A DNA stretch of 64,000 nucleotides from Pseudomonas sp. MH9.2 (GTDB taxonomy: Bacteria; Pseudomonadota; Gammaproteobacteria; Pseudomonadales; Pseudomonadaceae). A model generated the notes under the pieces. The model was not told the origin of the DNA. It searched no databases and saw nothing but the letters and a program-made list of their open reading frames with translations. The DNA is taken from the NCBI RefSeq assembly GCF_034353875.1, contig NZ_CP133784.1:1488001-1552000 (forward strand), read 5' to 3'. Positions 11,277 through 20,106 of this stretch are shown here, piece by piece. Position 1 is the first letter of the stretch. Each line of letters opens with the position of its first letter. The translations under genes and the position numbers were made by a program.

Positions 11277-11372
11277 ATGGGCGACTATTTCCGTCAATTG
11301 CTGACTGTGGCACATCAGCAAACCAGGCTCTTTCAAACCAGGAGCCACTGGCAGGGAGCTCAACGGTCATGA
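11277..11372 (+). CDS. Candidate 31-residue leader peptide coupled to arnT
   Basis: A short open frame ([14 protein letters not shown]...) has AAGGA 6 bases before its ATG, and its TGA overlaps the arnT ATG (ATGA). It is not hydrophobic, and I cannot match it to the C-terminus of ArnD. It may be a coupling or leader ORF that opens the arnT ribosome site, or the scar of a deleted upstream gene. No homologue is recognised. Confidence 0.35.
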   Translation: MGDYFRQLLTVAHQQTRLFQTRSHWQGAQRS

Positions 11373-13018
11373 TTAAACGCTGGGGCATACCTCTTCTGTT
11401 ACTCGCCTTTGGCCTGTTTTATCTGCTGCCATTGCCCTTTCACGGCCTCTGGATTCCAGACGAAACCCGCTATGCACAAGCCAGCCAGGAAATGCTCCTG
11501 AGCGGCAACTGGGCGGCGCCACACTTCATGGGCCTGCGCTACTTTGAGAAGCCCGCCGCCGGCTATTGGATGATCGCCATCGGCCAAGCGGTGTTTGGAG
11601 AAAACCTGTTCGGCGTGCGCATCGCCTCGGCCCTGAGCCTGGGGCTGAGTACCCTGCTGACTTACCTGATGGCTCGTCGCCTGTGGAATACCCCGCGCAA
11701 GAGCTTCACCTGCGCCACGATATACATGAGCTTTGGCCTGATCGTCGGACAGGCCGGCTACGCCAACCTTGATCCGCAGTTCACACTATGGGTCAACCTC
11801 AGCCTGGTGGCCTTGTGGTATGCCATCGACAGTACCGCACAGCGGGTAAAACTGGCCGCCTGGGCGGTACTCGGACTGGCCTGCGGCATGGGCTTCATGA
11901 CCAAGGGCTTCCTGGCCTTCCTGCTACCCGTACTGATCGCCCTGCCGTACATGATATGGCAGCGTCGACTCACTGAAATGATGCGCTATGGCTTGTTAGC
12001 CGTGCTGGTCGCCGTACTGGTCTCGCTGCCCTGGGTGCTGACCGTACACATGCGCGAACCCGACTTCTGGTCATTCTTTTTCTGGCACGAACACATCCGC
12101 CGATTTGCCGGAGACGATGCGCAACACGCTCAACCCTGGTGGTTCTACTTACCGTTACTGATAGTCTCCAGCCTGCCTTGGGCACTGGCGCTGCCCGGGA
12201 CTTTCAAGCATGCATGGCAGACAAAAAGCCAGCCAAAAATCGCATTTCTGTTGCTCTGGCTGGTGTTGCCACTGGCTTTTTTCAGCCTGAGCCGAGGAAA
12301 GCTACCCACCTACATCATGCCGTGCCTGCTGCCCTTAGCACTGCTGATCGGCCACACGCTGACCGGCTGGCTTGAGCAAGCCAGAACGGGGATAATCCGC
12401 GCTAACGGGCTGCTGAACCTGGCCCTTGGCCTGATTACGCTACTAACGGTGACTTACCTGCAATTCAAGCAGCCCATCTATGACAATGAGCCGCTTCATC
12501 TGACTTTTGTGCTCATTGCACTGGGGATATGGAGCATCGCCAACGCCCTGCAAGTCGCCAGACCATCGACCCTTTTTCTGGCGCCCGCAGTCGGGATGCT
12601 GGCGCTGGTCGCCTTGCTGCCTGCAGCACTGCCCAACACAATTATCTACAACAAGACACCTGACGTATTCATCTCCGAGCATGCCCAGGCACTTCGCGAG
12701 ACCCGCTCGCTCTTGAGCAATGAGCTGGGGGCAGCCTCTGCCTTGGCTTGGCATACCGCACGCCCGGACATAACGTTGTACAACACCGTCGGTGAGACCC
12801 AATATGGTTTCACCTACCCTGACGCCAAGGGCCGCGCCGTGACATTAAGTACTGTCCAGCAATGGATGACCCAGGCTCGTCAGAAAGGCTCGGTCGGCGT
12901 GGTTATGCGGGTCAAAGATGACGGCGAAAGGCATGAAGTCGATCTACTGCCCAAAGATGGGAAGCGTTATGAACAGGGCAACATCGTGATTTTTATCTTT
13001 GCCCAAACGACACCATGA
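11369..13018 (+). CDS. arnT: Undecaprenyl-phosphate-Ara4N--lipid A transferase
   Basis: ArnT moves L-Ara4N from undecaprenyl phosphate to lipid A on the periplasmic face, lowering negative charge and giving polymyxin resistance. At 549 residues it has the length I recall for enterobacterial ArnT. GT83/PMT hallmarks are clear: [14 protein letters not shown] early, [58 protein letters not shown] and the C-terminal YPDAKGRAV. About 12 hydrophobic helices precede a periplasmic C-terminal domain. The start at 11369 ([12 protein letters not shown]) has AGGGAG upstream; the longer frame from 11204 is rejected. It stands apart from arnA behind a hairpin, so a separate promoter between 11180 and 11265 is likely. 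Confidence 0.94.
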   Translation: MIKRWGIPLLLLAFGLFYLLPLPFHGLWIPDETRYAQASQEMLLSGNWAAPHFMGLRYFEKPAAGYWMIAIGQAVFGENLFGVRIASALSLGLSTLLTYLMARRLWNTPRKSFTCATIYMSFGLIVGQAGYANLDPQFTLWVNLSLVALWYAIDSTAQRVKLAAWAVLGLACGMGFMTKGFLAFLLPVLIALPYMIWQRRLTEMMRYGLLAVLVAVLVSLPWVLTVHMREPDFWSFFFWHEHIRRFAGDDAQHAQPWWFYLPLLIVSSLPWALALPGTFKHAWQTKSQPKIAFLLLWLVLPLAFFSLSRGKLPTYIMPCLLPLALLIGHTLTGWLEQARTGIIRANGLLNLALGLITLLTVTYLQFKQPIYDNEPLHLTFVLIALGIWSIANALQVARPSTLFLAPAVGMLALVALLPAALPNTIIYNKTPDVFISEHAQALRETRSLLSNELGAASALAWHTARPDITLYNTVGETQYGFTYPDAKGRAVTLSTVQQWMTQARQKGSVGVVMRVKDDGERHEVDLLPKDGKRYEQGNIVIFIFAQTTP

Positions 13019-13078
13019 CTGTATCCATTGCCGGAAGCCCGTTCTAACGCCTTCAATGACCATTTCCCAGTATTAAAG

Positions 13079-13110
13079 ACGCGCGGAATGACCTTGGTCA
13101 TTCCGCGCGT
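13079..13110. terminator. Perfect hairpin between arnT and ugd, where arnE/arnF are expected
   Basis: A 14-bp perfect inverted repeat (ACGCGCGGAATGAC, CTTG, GTCATTCCGCGCGT). No T-run follows (GATGACTATTAAATT). A terminator or RNA-processing hairpin is likely. Confidence 0.6.
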
Positions 13111-13162
13111 GATGACTATTAAATTACGACGCACACGCGGCAACAAACCTTAGGAACTGCGC

Positions 13163-14533
13163 ATGAAAATCAGTGTATTCGGTAGTGGTTATGTCGGTCT
13201 CGTGCAAGCGACGGTGCTCGCCGAGGTCGGTCATGATGTCATCTGTATGGACATCGATGAGAACAAGGTCAAGCAGCTTTCCCAAGGCCAGGTAAACATC
13301 TTCGAGCCTGGGCTGGCCAATCTTGTTCGGGATAACCTTGAGAGCAAGCGCCTGCATTTCACCAGCGACGAAAAGCTCGCGGTCGAACATGGCGAAGTCT
13401 TGTTCATTGCTGTCGGGACACCCTCCGGCGACGATGGCTCGGCAGACCTCAGTTACGTTTTTTCTGTCGGCGATGCGATCGTCAGGCATCGGGTCACCCC
13501 CCTGATCATCGTCGAAAAATCCACGGTACCCGTCGGCACCGGCGACGCGTTGCGTGCTCATATCGAAAAAGCCCTGGCGGGACGCCCGCTGGAGTTCGAT
13601 ATCGTCTCCAACCCTGAATTCCTTAAAGAAGGCTCTGCGGTTACCGACTGCCGTAAACCGGACCGCATCGTGATCGGTTGCGAACGTGAAGAAGTGCGTG
13701 AGGTCATGCGCGACCTGTATGCGCCGTTCAACCGCAACCACGACCGCATCATGTTCATGGACCTGCGCAGTGCCGAGCTGACCAAGTACGCCGCCAACTG
13801 CATGCTGGCGACCAAGATCAGCTTTATCAACCAGATCGCCGAACTGGCCGAGCACCTCGGCGCCGATATTGAATCGGTACGTCTAGGCATCGGCGCCGAC
13901 TCGCGCATTGGTTACGACTTCATCTATGCGGGCTGCGGTTATGGTGGTTCGTGCTTCCCTAAGGACATGCGCGCCCTGATCCACAGTGCCGACCAGGCTA
14001 ACTGCTCCAACGATCTGTTGCAGGCAGTCGAAGCGATCAACGAGCGACAGAAGCACAAACTGTTCGATCGGCTCAACGCCTTCTACAAAGGAGACCTCAA
14101 AGGCAAGACCTTCGCCTTGTGGGGCCTGGCTTTCAAGCCCAACACCGACGACATGCGCGACGCCCCCAGTCGTGTCCTGCTGGAAGCCTTGTGGGCTGCT
14201 GGAGCAAATGTGCGCGCCTATGACCCGGAAGCCATGCAGCAAACCCAACTGCTCTATGGTGACCATCCGGGCCTTGCCCTCATGGGCACGCTGGAATCAG
14301 CACTCAGTGGCGCGGATGCGCTGGTCATCTGCACTGAGTGGCAGCTATTCAAGGCGCCCGACTTCGATGAAATTCACAAGCGCCTGAAAGCACCGGTGAT
14401 TTTCGACGGCCGCAACCTGTATGACGCCGAACGCATGGCTCAAAAAGGCTTTACGTACTTCCCGATGGGCCGAGGCGAGTCATGCAACCTGCCAATCCCG
14501 CAACAAAAATGGGATTCCAGCAATCCTCTCTGA
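13163..14533 (+). CDS. ugd: UDP-glucose 6-dehydrogenase
   Basis: Ugd oxidises UDP-glucose to UDP-glucuronate with two NAD+, supplying ArnA. The 456-residue protein shows the N-terminal Rossmann motif MKISVFGSGYVGLVQATVLA and the catalytic cysteine in GCGYGGSCFPKDMRAL. A C-terminal UDP-binding domain follows, with GLAFKPNTDDMRDAPS. AGGAAC lies ahead of the ATG. Placement at the end of the arn cluster matches P. aeruginosa, where ugd (pmrE) closes the operon. Confidence 0.95.
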   Translation: MKISVFGSGYVGLVQATVLAEVGHDVICMDIDENKVKQLSQGQVNIFEPGLANLVRDNLESKRLHFTSDEKLAVEHGEVLFIAVGTPSGDDGSADLSYVFSVGDAIVRHRVTPLIIVEKSTVPVGTGDALRAHIEKALAGRPLEFDIVSNPEFLKEGSAVTDCRKPDRIVIGCEREEVREVMRDLYAPFNRNHDRIMFMDLRSAELTKYAANCMLATKISFINQIAELAEHLGADIESVRLGIGADSRIGYDFIYAGCGYGGSCFPKDMRALIHSADQANCSNDLLQAVEAINERQKHKLFDRLNAFYKGDLKGKTFALWGLAFKPNTDDMRDAPSRVLLEALWAAGANVRAYDPEAMQQTQLLYGDHPGLALMGTLESALSGADALVICTEWQLFKAPDFDEIHKRLKAPVIFDGRNLYDAERMAQKGFTYFPMGRGESCNLPIPQQKWDSSNPL

Positions 14534-14545
14534 TTGATTGATCCA

Positions 14546-14579
14546 GATGCCAGAGCCCTTGTACAAAAGCTCTGGCATC
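14546..14579 (+). terminator. Terminator-like hairpin after ugd
   Basis: An 11-bp perfect inverted repeat (GATGCCAGAGC / GCTCTGGCATC) around a 12-nt loop lies 13 bases after the ugd stop. An outer TGATC/GATCA pairing extends it. The U-tract is weak. A second hairpin (GAATAACC / GGTTATTC, 14631-14661) follows and is trailed by AAAACGTTTTT. Confidence 0.55.
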
Positions 14580-14783
14580 GTTGATCAAGTATTCAGCTAT
14601 CTAACCCTGAAAAAGTTGACTCTTATTGATGAATAACCTTCTGTTCAAGGGAGGGTTATTCAAAACGTTTTTACAACACATAGACGAACATAGCGAAGCC
14701 CCATCATTGGCTGCCGAACCCTCTCCAACCTTGCAACGCCTCAACGTAGAAACAACTGTTCAGGCATAAACATCAGCCACTGA

Positions 14784-15383
14784 TCAAGCCTGAACCCATC
14801 CTTTATTGATCGCAAAAGCGAACAGGCGCCGATACAGTCCTTCCAACCCCAGCAGCAGTTGCTGTTTGACCTGACCAACGCTTAGCCCTGTGATGACAAC
14901 CCAACTACTGACGATGGCCACAAGAAAGGCGCCAATGATGTCGAATGGAAAATGCACGCCCAGGTAAACACGGGAGCCCCCCACAACAACACCGATCAAC
15001 ACAAGTAAAGTACCGACATTGCGCAAGGCGCTCCAGATAAGTGCCAGCCCCACCGAGAAAAACACCACCGCATGGTCGCTGGGGAAGGAAGATTCGGCGT
15101 CATGGCCCATGAACGTATGCCCCAACTGAATCATAAATGGCCGAGGGTGCATCCAGACGGCGGCAATCAACTGATTGCAACTCAGGGCAACCAGCAAACT
15201 CAGCGTGGCAACCAATACCGCCGCTCGGCGTTGCGGGCCTCCCCAGAGCCAAAATCCTGCCAGTAACAAGGGAACACCATAAATCAGCCACTGCGCGACG
15301 ATAATGGCAACCCACAGCATCCCGGGGGCAGGATCCGCACCAGCATTGATCATTAAAAAAAGTGAAAGATTCAATGCTTCCAT
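14784..15383 (-). CDS. PAP2-family membrane phosphatase (undecaprenyl-diphosphatase / lipid phosphatase type)
   Basis: A 199-residue protein with about five membrane helices and the PAP2 signature split in order: KxxxxxxRP-like region at MHPRPFMIQLGHTF, then SFPSDHAVVFFSVGLAL, then GGSRVYLGVHFPFDIIGAF. The conserved SH and RxxxxxHxxxD residues are present, so it should be active. Members of this family recycle undecaprenyl pyrophosphate (BcrC/PgpB) or dephosphorylate lipid A and phospholipids. Substrate choice cannot be read. The ATG at 15383 has AAGGTGG upstream; a GTG at 15395 is also open. It converges with ugd and stands next to two lipid-glycosyltransferase genes, so a role in recycling the carrier lipid is plausible. 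Confidence 0.85.
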   Translation of the reverse strand: MEALNLSLFLMINAGADPAPGMLWVAIIVAQWLIYGVPLLLAGFWLWGGPQRRAAVLVATLSLLVALSCNQLIAAVWMHPRPFMIQLGHTFMGHDAESSFPSDHAVVFFSVGLALIWSALRNVGTLLVLIGVVVGGSRVYLGVHFPFDIIGAFLVAIVSSWVVITGLSVGQVKQQLLLGLEGLYRRLFAFAINKGWVQA

Positions 15384-15395
15384 GTTGCGAGCCAC

Positions 15396-15856
15396 CTTAA
15401 TAAGTAAATTGCAAACAGACTATCAATACCCCCCAAACAAAGACCGGACACGTCCAGACACCGGCCTCATCAGGAAACTTAAACAGCACGCGGCCATTGA
15501 GTTCTACCGCGCAGCGTTACGAGCACATCGATAACAACATTGCGCACTCATCCGCAAACGCTTCAGCTCAATAATCTCTGAGAGGTTAGATCTGCCGCCG
15601 TGAAAAAAGAGTGAACACACGGTAAAGGAAAACGTCGATCTGAGAACAGACCGCACTCTCAGCGAGCCCCTGACCACGAGATTCACGGAAATAACATCCA
15701 CACGAGCACCAACCGCCCATCAGCCATAAAAGTTGGCCGAATTATGCTTTTTTTTCGCCATCCCGACACCAATTTGACAAACCACCCTATAACATTGACG
15801 CGCCTTGTCGTGCCGTACGACAAGGCCCGAAATTCCAGGGGGCACTCGGTCGCGTT
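15396..15856. other. Intergenic region between PAP2 gene and second PMT-like gene
   Basis: About 460 bases with no credible gene. It is A+T richer than its flanks and should contain two divergent promoters. I see a TTGACA at 15774 without a well-placed -10, and a perfect 9-bp hairpin just upstream of the next gene, listed separately. Nothing else is recognised. Confidence 0.5.
15803..15825 (+). promoter_or_regulatory. Leader hairpin upstream of the second PMT-like gene
   Basis: A perfect 9-bp inverted repeat (CCTTGTCGT, GCCGT, ACGACAAGG) ends 31 bases before the ATG. It could be an operator palindrome or a 5'-UTR hairpin affecting translation. No regulator can be named. Confidence 0.35.
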
Positions 15857-17422
15857 ATGGAAATTATAAGAATGAAGTTTTGGAGAAGCGACAGGGGAGC
15901 ATTGACACTGTTGCTCGCTGTATCGGCACTGATTCTGTTGCTGGGGCTCGGAGCAAGGGAACTCTGGGGCGCTGAAACCCGCTGGGCTAACATCGCCTTA
16001 CAGATGATACAAACAGGCAACTATTTCGACCCCTACCTCAAAGGCGCACCCTATTACGACAAACCACTGCCCTCTTATTGGCTGATCACCGCCACGGCAA
16101 GTTTGATGGGCGGCCTGAACCACTGGTCATTACGACTGACGTCAGTGATTAGCGCCTGGCTAAGTATCTGGTTGGTCTATCTCATTGGTGAACGCCTCTT
16201 CCGCAAAGGCACCGGACTGATCGCCGGCTGGCTGCTGGCGACGACGTTCTTTTTCATCTTCTGGGCACGGGTAGCCACGGCCGATGTTCTTACCGTGTGC
16301 GGCGTGCTCGCGGCCGTCTGGTGGTATTGGCGCGGCCCGGATGACACTCGCCTGAGTCGCTACATAGTGTTCTTTGTATTGCTGGCGCTCACGTCCCTGC
16401 TCAAAGGCCTGATTGGTTTCATCCTGCCAGGGCTTATGCTGTTGCCGCACGTGCTCAGCGAGGGGCGCTGGAAGCGTCATCTCAACTGGCGCTTTTGCCT
16501 GGCGCTAGTGATCGCAGGCGCGCTCTATATGGTGCCATTCATGCTGTCGCACCTGTATGGCACGCCCAGCTACGCCGAGAGCGGCCTGGGCCTGGTCTTC
16601 AGGGAGAACGTAGTACGGTTTTTCCACCCGTTCGATAATATCGGCCCGATCTATACCTACCTGCTCTACCTGCCGATCTATACCCTGCCTTGGGCGCCGT
16701 GCTGGATACTTGGCCTGTGGCTGGCTCTGCGCAACTGGAAGCAGATCGAACCAAACACCCGCTGGCTGATCTGGGGCCTGGGCTTGCTGTTTGTGTTCTT
16801 CACTGCCAGCGGCAGTCGGCGCAGCTACTACGTATTACCTCTGGTGCCATTCGCACAGCTGCTGTCAGCCTGGTGGGTGACCCGACACATGGCCGAACGA
16901 CGGGCGGCTGGCAAAATCAGCGGTCCAGGCTGGACGAAGGGCATCGCAGCTGCGGCGGTGACACTCTTGCTGGTGCTGGGCATTATCTACCCCTGGACCA
17001 ACGGTGGTGGCGGCGTCATGCAGTTCACCGCAGACATAAAGGCGCAAGCCAGCAAAAGTGCGCCCTGGAGTCAGTGGCGCATGGTGCTGGTCGAGGTCGA
17101 CAATAAACTGCCGATGTACCTGCAAAATAAAGGCGCACCTTTTTACTATGTTCCGGAAAGCGAGGATTTTCCGCGCGACGGTAACAGCGCCGCATTCATG
17201 GCATGGCTAGAGAAGAAAAGCGGCGAGACATGGGACCCGCAGCACACGATCATCATCACCCAGTATCACGATATTCATCAGCTGCCTCTTGGCTACCTGG
17301 CCGCCGACCATCAGGTAATTACCACTAAGCCGAATAACGGCGCCCGACTGTTCCATGTCCGCGAATCCGGCAGCGTTGCTTTTGTCCCGGGAACATCTGC
17401 CGCAGACGCACCCCTGCCGTGA
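15857..17422 (+). CDS. PMT/ArnT-like membrane glycosyltransferase (GT39/GT83 superfamily)
   Basis: A 521-residue polytopic protein with the early acidic motif of lipid-linked sugar transferases (GAETRWANIALQMIQTGNYF), then PYYDKPLPSYWL, LTSLLKGLIGF and SGSRRSYYVLPLVPF. About 11-12 helices are followed by a soluble C-terminal domain with a putative periplasmic fold. It is clearly related to ArnT but lacks ArnT-specific stretches such as GLRYFEKP and YPDAKGR, so it likely uses another polyprenyl-phosphate sugar or another acceptor. A start at the ATG in position 15872 is equally possible, since neither has a strong ribosome site. Its place next to arnT, ugd and PAP2 suggests an envelope-sugar modification role. 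Confidence 0.82.
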   Translation: MEIIRMKFWRSDRGALTLLLAVSALILLLGLGARELWGAETRWANIALQMIQTGNYFDPYLKGAPYYDKPLPSYWLITATASLMGGLNHWSLRLTSVISAWLSIWLVYLIGERLFRKGTGLIAGWLLATTFFFIFWARVATADVLTVCGVLAAVWWYWRGPDDTRLSRYIVFFVLLALTSLLKGLIGFILPGLMLLPHVLSEGRWKRHLNWRFCLALVIAGALYMVPFMLSHLYGTPSYAESGLGLVFRENVVRFFHPFDNIGPIYTYLLYLPIYTLPWAPCWILGLWLALRNWKQIEPNTRWLIWGLGLLFVFFTASGSRRSYYVLPLVPFAQLLSAWWVTRHMAERRAAGKISGPGWTKGIAAAAVTLLLVLGIIYPWTNGGGGVMQFTADIKAQASKSAPWSQWRMVLVEVDNKLPMYLQNKGAPFYYVPESEDFPRDGNSAAFMAWLEKKSGETWDPQHTIIITQYHDIHQLPLGYLAADHQVITTKPNNGARLFHVRESGSVAFVPGTSAADAPLP

Positions 17423-17562
17423 TCGAAAACGACCGCGACATCGGACTCACCAAAGGAGTGAACGATCAACGCAATTAGCCCGCCGATGGATTTCGGAAGT
17501 CTACCGGCCTGGAGCGGAGGTAGACTTTGTCGACGCGGGCACAGGGACACCCCTGATTGCTG

Positions 17563-17584
17563 GCTCCCGATGATAATCGGGAGC
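17563..17584 (+). terminator. Hairpin downstream of the PMT-like gene
   Basis: A 9-bp perfect inverted repeat (GCTCCCGAT, GATA, ATCGGGAGC) followed by ACAACCCC. A second hairpin lies upstream around 17505-17530 (AGTCTACC / GGTAGACT). Together they probably end the upstream transcript. Confidence 0.45.
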
Positions 17585-17623
17585 ACAACCCCAAGCTTCA
17601 GCGATTAGTTTTGGGTATTTAGA

Positions 17624-17663
17624 AAGCAACAAAAAGCGACCCTAAGGTCGCTTTTTGTTGCTT
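17624..17663. terminator. Bidirectional terminator next to the tRNA genes
   Basis: An 18-bp perfect inverted repeat around CTAA with an A5 tract on the left and a T5 tract on the right (AAAAAGCGACC / GGTCGCTTTTT core). It is a classic intrinsic terminator for the minus-strand tRNA operon and would also stop plus-strand readthrough. Confidence 0.9.
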
Positions 17664-17693
17664 CAAGGAGTTCAAGGGCCTTGAAGCTTAATA

Positions 17694-17770
17694 TGGCGCA
17701 GCGGACGGGACTCGAACCCGCGACCCCCGGCGTGACAGGCCGGTATTCTAACCGACTGAACTACCGCTGC
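17694..17770 (-). tRNA. tRNA-Asp (GTC)
   Basis: A 77-nt cloverleaf on the minus strand. Acceptor GCAGCGG pairs with CCGCTGC, the encoded CCA is present, the anticodon loop CTGTCAC gives GTC (Asp), and the T-arm is GGTTCGAGTCCC. The sequence matches the usual Pseudomonas tRNA-Asp. It is cotranscribed behind tRNA-Val. Confidence 0.97.
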
Positions 17771-17789
17771 GCGTAACACTGAGAAGGAT

Positions 17790-17865
17790 TGGTGGGTGAT
17801 GACGGGATCGAACCGCCGACCCGCTGCTTGTAAGGCAGCTGCTCTCCCAGCTGAGCTAATCACCC
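17790..17865 (-). tRNA. tRNA-Val (TAC)
   Basis: A 76-nt cloverleaf on the minus strand. Acceptor GGGTGAT pairs with ATCACCC, CCA is encoded, the anticodon loop CTTACAA gives TAC (Val), and the T-arm is GGCGGTTCGATCCCGTC. It lies 19 bases upstream of tRNA-Asp in one transcription unit. Confidence 0.97.
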
Positions 17866-17886
17866 TTCACTCTCGGTGTGGCGCGC

Positions 17887-17915
17887 ATTCTATATAGCGA
17901 CCCTATCTCTGGCAA
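17887..17915 (-). promoter_or_regulatory. Sigma-70 promoter of the tRNA-Val/tRNA-Asp operon
   Basis: On the minus strand, TTGCCA (17915-17910) and TAGAAT (17892-17887) are spaced by exactly 17 bases. A GC-rich discriminator (GCGCGCC) follows, a layout typical of stringently controlled stable-RNA promoters. An A/T-rich stretch that could be an UP element lies just upstream (17920-17940). Confidence 0.8.
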
Positions 17916-18026
17916 GCACTTTTTTAAATAATTTTTATAATCCTGCCAAAGGCTTAGCACAGGGTTGGCCGCAGAGGCCGAGGAGCGAATAATGCCCCCA
18001 CTTTGTACAAAGGAGAGATTCACCCC

Positions 18027-18947
18027 ATGTGGTTCAAAAACCTGCTTATCTATCGCCTGACCCAAGATCTGCCTTTTGATGCCGAGGCGCTGGAAACCGC
18101 ATTGGCGACCAAACAGGCTCGCCCTTGTGCCAGCCAGGAGTTGACCACTTACGGTTTCGTCGCACCGTTCGGTAAAGGTGAGGACGCTCCTCTGGTTCAC
18201 GTCAGTCAGGACTTCCTGCTGATTGCCGCACGCAAGGAAGAACGCATTCTGCCTGGCAGCGTGGTGCGTGATGCATTAAAGGAAAAGATCGAAGAGATCG
18301 AAGCCGAACAAATGCGCAAGGTCTATAAGAAGGAGCGTGATCAGATCAAGGATGAAATCATCCAGGCCTTTCTGCCCCGCGCCTTTATTCGTCGCTCGGC
18401 GACCTTTGCTGCCATCGCGCCGAAACAGGGTCTGATTCTGGTTAACGCCTCCAGCCCGAAACGCGCCGAAGACCTGCTCTCCACCCTGCGTGAAGTGATC
18501 GGTTCGCTGCCGGTACGCCCACTGACGGTGAAAGTCGCGCCAAGTGCAACCATGACCGAATGGGTCAAGTCCCAGAAAGCGGCTGACCACTTCTTCGTCC
18601 TCGACGAGTGTGAACTGCGTGATACCCATGAAGATGGCGGCATCGTGCGCTGCAAGCGTCAGGATTTGACCAGCGATGAAATCCAGCTGCACTTGAGCAC
18701 CGGCAAGGTGGTCACCCAGCTGTCGTTGGCCTGGCAGGACAAGCTGTCCTTCGTGCTGGACGACAAGATGGTGGTCAAACGCCTGAAATTCGAAGACCTG
18801 CTGCAAGATCAGGCCGAACAGGACGGTGGCGAGGAAGCCCTTGGCCAACTGGACGCCAGCTTCACCTTGATGATGCTGACCTTCGGCGAATTCCTGCCTG
18901 AGCTGTTTGAAGCGTTGGGCGGCGAAGAACTGCCACAGGGCATCTAA
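18027..18947 (+). CDS. rdgC: Recombination-associated protein RdgC
   Basis: RdgC is a ring-forming, nucleoid-associated DNA-binding protein that restrains RecA activity. The 306-residue product begins [20 protein letters not shown], the family N-terminus, and continues with the typical [25 protein letters not shown] region and the [16 protein letters not shown] stretch. The start at 18027 has AGGAGAG 10 bases upstream; the longer frame from 18003 is rejected. Family length is about 300-306. It is monocistronic, followed by a hairpin. Confidence 0.96.
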   Translation: MWFKNLLIYRLTQDLPFDAEALETALATKQARPCASQELTTYGFVAPFGKGEDAPLVHVSQDFLLIAARKEERILPGSVVRDALKEKIEEIEAEQMRKVYKKERDQIKDEIIQAFLPRAFIRRSATFAAIAPKQGLILVNASSPKRAEDLLSTLREVIGSLPVRPLTVKVAPSATMTEWVKSQKAADHFFVLDECELRDTHEDGGIVRCKRQDLTSDEIQLHLSTGKVVTQLSLAWQDKLSFVLDDKMVVKRLKFEDLLQDQAEQDGGEEALGQLDASFTLMMLTFGEFLPELFEALGGEELPQGI

Positions 18948-18960
18948 GCCATCAGCTGTC

Positions 18961-18986
18961 ATGCGCTACCCGTTGCGGTAGCGCAT
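18961..18986 (+). terminator. Terminator-like hairpin after rdgC
   Basis: A 10-bp perfect inverted repeat (ATGCGCTACC / GGTAGCGCAT) with a 6-nt loop lies 13 bases after the rdgC stop and is followed by TTCCCCTCT. Confidence 0.6.
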
Positions 18987-19015
18987 TTCCCCTCTAATAA
19001 AAAAAGGAACAAGCC

Positions 19016-19981
19016 ATGCGTGCGCTGGCTGCGTTGAGTCGCTTTGTCGGGAATACCTTCGCCTATTGGGTGCTGCTGTTTGCAGTGTTGGCGTTTGCGC
19101 TGCCCGAATGGTTTATCGGTTTAAAAAGCGCCATCGTGCCGCTCCTGGGCCTGGTCATGTTCGGCATGGGCCTGACGCTCAAGCTCGATGATTTTTCTGA
19201 AGTCGCTCGCCATCCATGGCGTGTGGCCTTAGGGGTGGTCGCGCATTTCGTGATCATGCCCGGCGTCGCCTGGCTGCTGTGCCAGGCGTTTCATCTGCCC
19301 GCGGAGATCGCTGTGGGCGTGATTCTGGTGGGTTGCTGCCCGAGCGGCACCTCCTCCAACGTCATGACCTGGCTGGCCCGTGGCGACCTGGCGTTGTCGG
19401 TCGCTATCGCCGCAGTGACCACCCTCCTCGCCCCGCTGCTGACACCCGCGTTGATCTGGTTGCTGGCCTCGGCCTGGTTGCCGGTGTCTTTCATGGACAT
19501 GTTCTGGTCGATTCTGCAGTTGGTCTTGTTGCCAATCGTGCTTGGCGTTGTCGCACAACGCGTGCTCGGCCATCGAGTCAAAGCGGCGGTGGACGTCTTG
19601 CCGCTGGTATCCGTGGTCAGCATCGTATTGATCGTCGCAGCGGTGGTTGCCGCCAGCCAGGCGAAAATCGCTGAGTCAGGCCTGTTGATCATGGCGGTGG
19701 TGATGTTGCACAACAGCTTCGGCTTTGTGCTCGGCTATTTCACCGGCAAGCTGTTCAAGCTGCCGCTGGCGCAGCGCAAATCCCTGGCACTGGAAGTCGG
19801 CATGCAAAACTCCGGGCTGGGCGCTGCATTGGCCAGCGCCCATTTCTCGCCGCTGGCCGCCGTGCCCAGCGCGCTGTTCAGCGTCTGGCACAACATTTCC
19901 GGCGCCTTGCTTTCTACGTATTTCCGGCGCATGAGTGAAAAAGCGGACCGAGAACTCGCCACTCGGTCCGTTACCGACTAG
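19016..19981 (+). CDS. Bile acid:sodium symporter (BASS) family transporter
   Basis: A 321-residue protein with about 10 helices and the BASS core motif CCPSGTSSNVMTWLARGDLALS. Later it has the EVGMQNSGLGAALASAHF stretch that forms part of the sodium and substrate site. Bacterial members carry organic anions such as pantoate, pyruvate or 2-keto acids with Na+; the substrate here cannot be told. AAGGAAC precedes the ATG. Upstream is the rdgC terminator and downstream is the guanidine riboswitch, so it looks like its own unit. Confidence 0.88.
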   Translation: MRALAALSRFVGNTFAYWVLLFAVLAFALPEWFIGLKSAIVPLLGLVMFGMGLTLKLDDFSEVARHPWRVALGVVAHFVIMPGVAWLLCQAFHLPAEIAVGVILVGCCPSGTSSNVMTWLARGDLALSVAIAAVTTLLAPLLTPALIWLLASAWLPVSFMDMFWSILQLVLLPIVLGVVAQRVLGHRVKAAVDVLPLVSVVSIVLIVAAVVAASQAKIAESGLLIMAVVMLHNSFGFVLGYFTGKLFKLPLAQRKSLALEVGMQNSGLGAALASAHFSPLAAVPSALFSVWHNISGALLSTYFRRMSEKADRELATRSVTD

Positions 19982-20037
19982 CCACTTTATCGATACCTGA
20001 CTTGCCCCCGAATCGTTTATGTGCAAAATACTGCGCA

Positions 20038-20090
20038 CAGCCAGGACGACCTGACTGGTCCATCAGGAAAAACGATTCGGGGACGACCCC
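20038..20090 (+). promoter_or_regulatory. Guanidine-II (mini-ykkC) riboswitch
   Basis: Two hairpins, each capped by an ACGA tetraloop (the ACGR loop of this class), lie in the sugE leader. The first is CAGG-ACGA-CCTG (20042-20053), extended by CAG/CTG. The second is GGGG-ACGA-CCCC (20079-20090). The ribosome site AGGAGG at 20096 begins 5 bases after the second hairpin. Guanidinium bound in the two loops brings them together and exposes the ribosome site. This is established for the class and matches the downstream exporter. Confidence 0.93.
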
Positions 20091-20106
20091 TTTATAGGAG
20101 GTCATC

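Noticed and set aside
15774..15800. A promoter from TTGACA and TATAAC upstream of the PMT-like gene
   Set aside because: The two hexamers are only 8 bases apart, far from the 16-18 needed.
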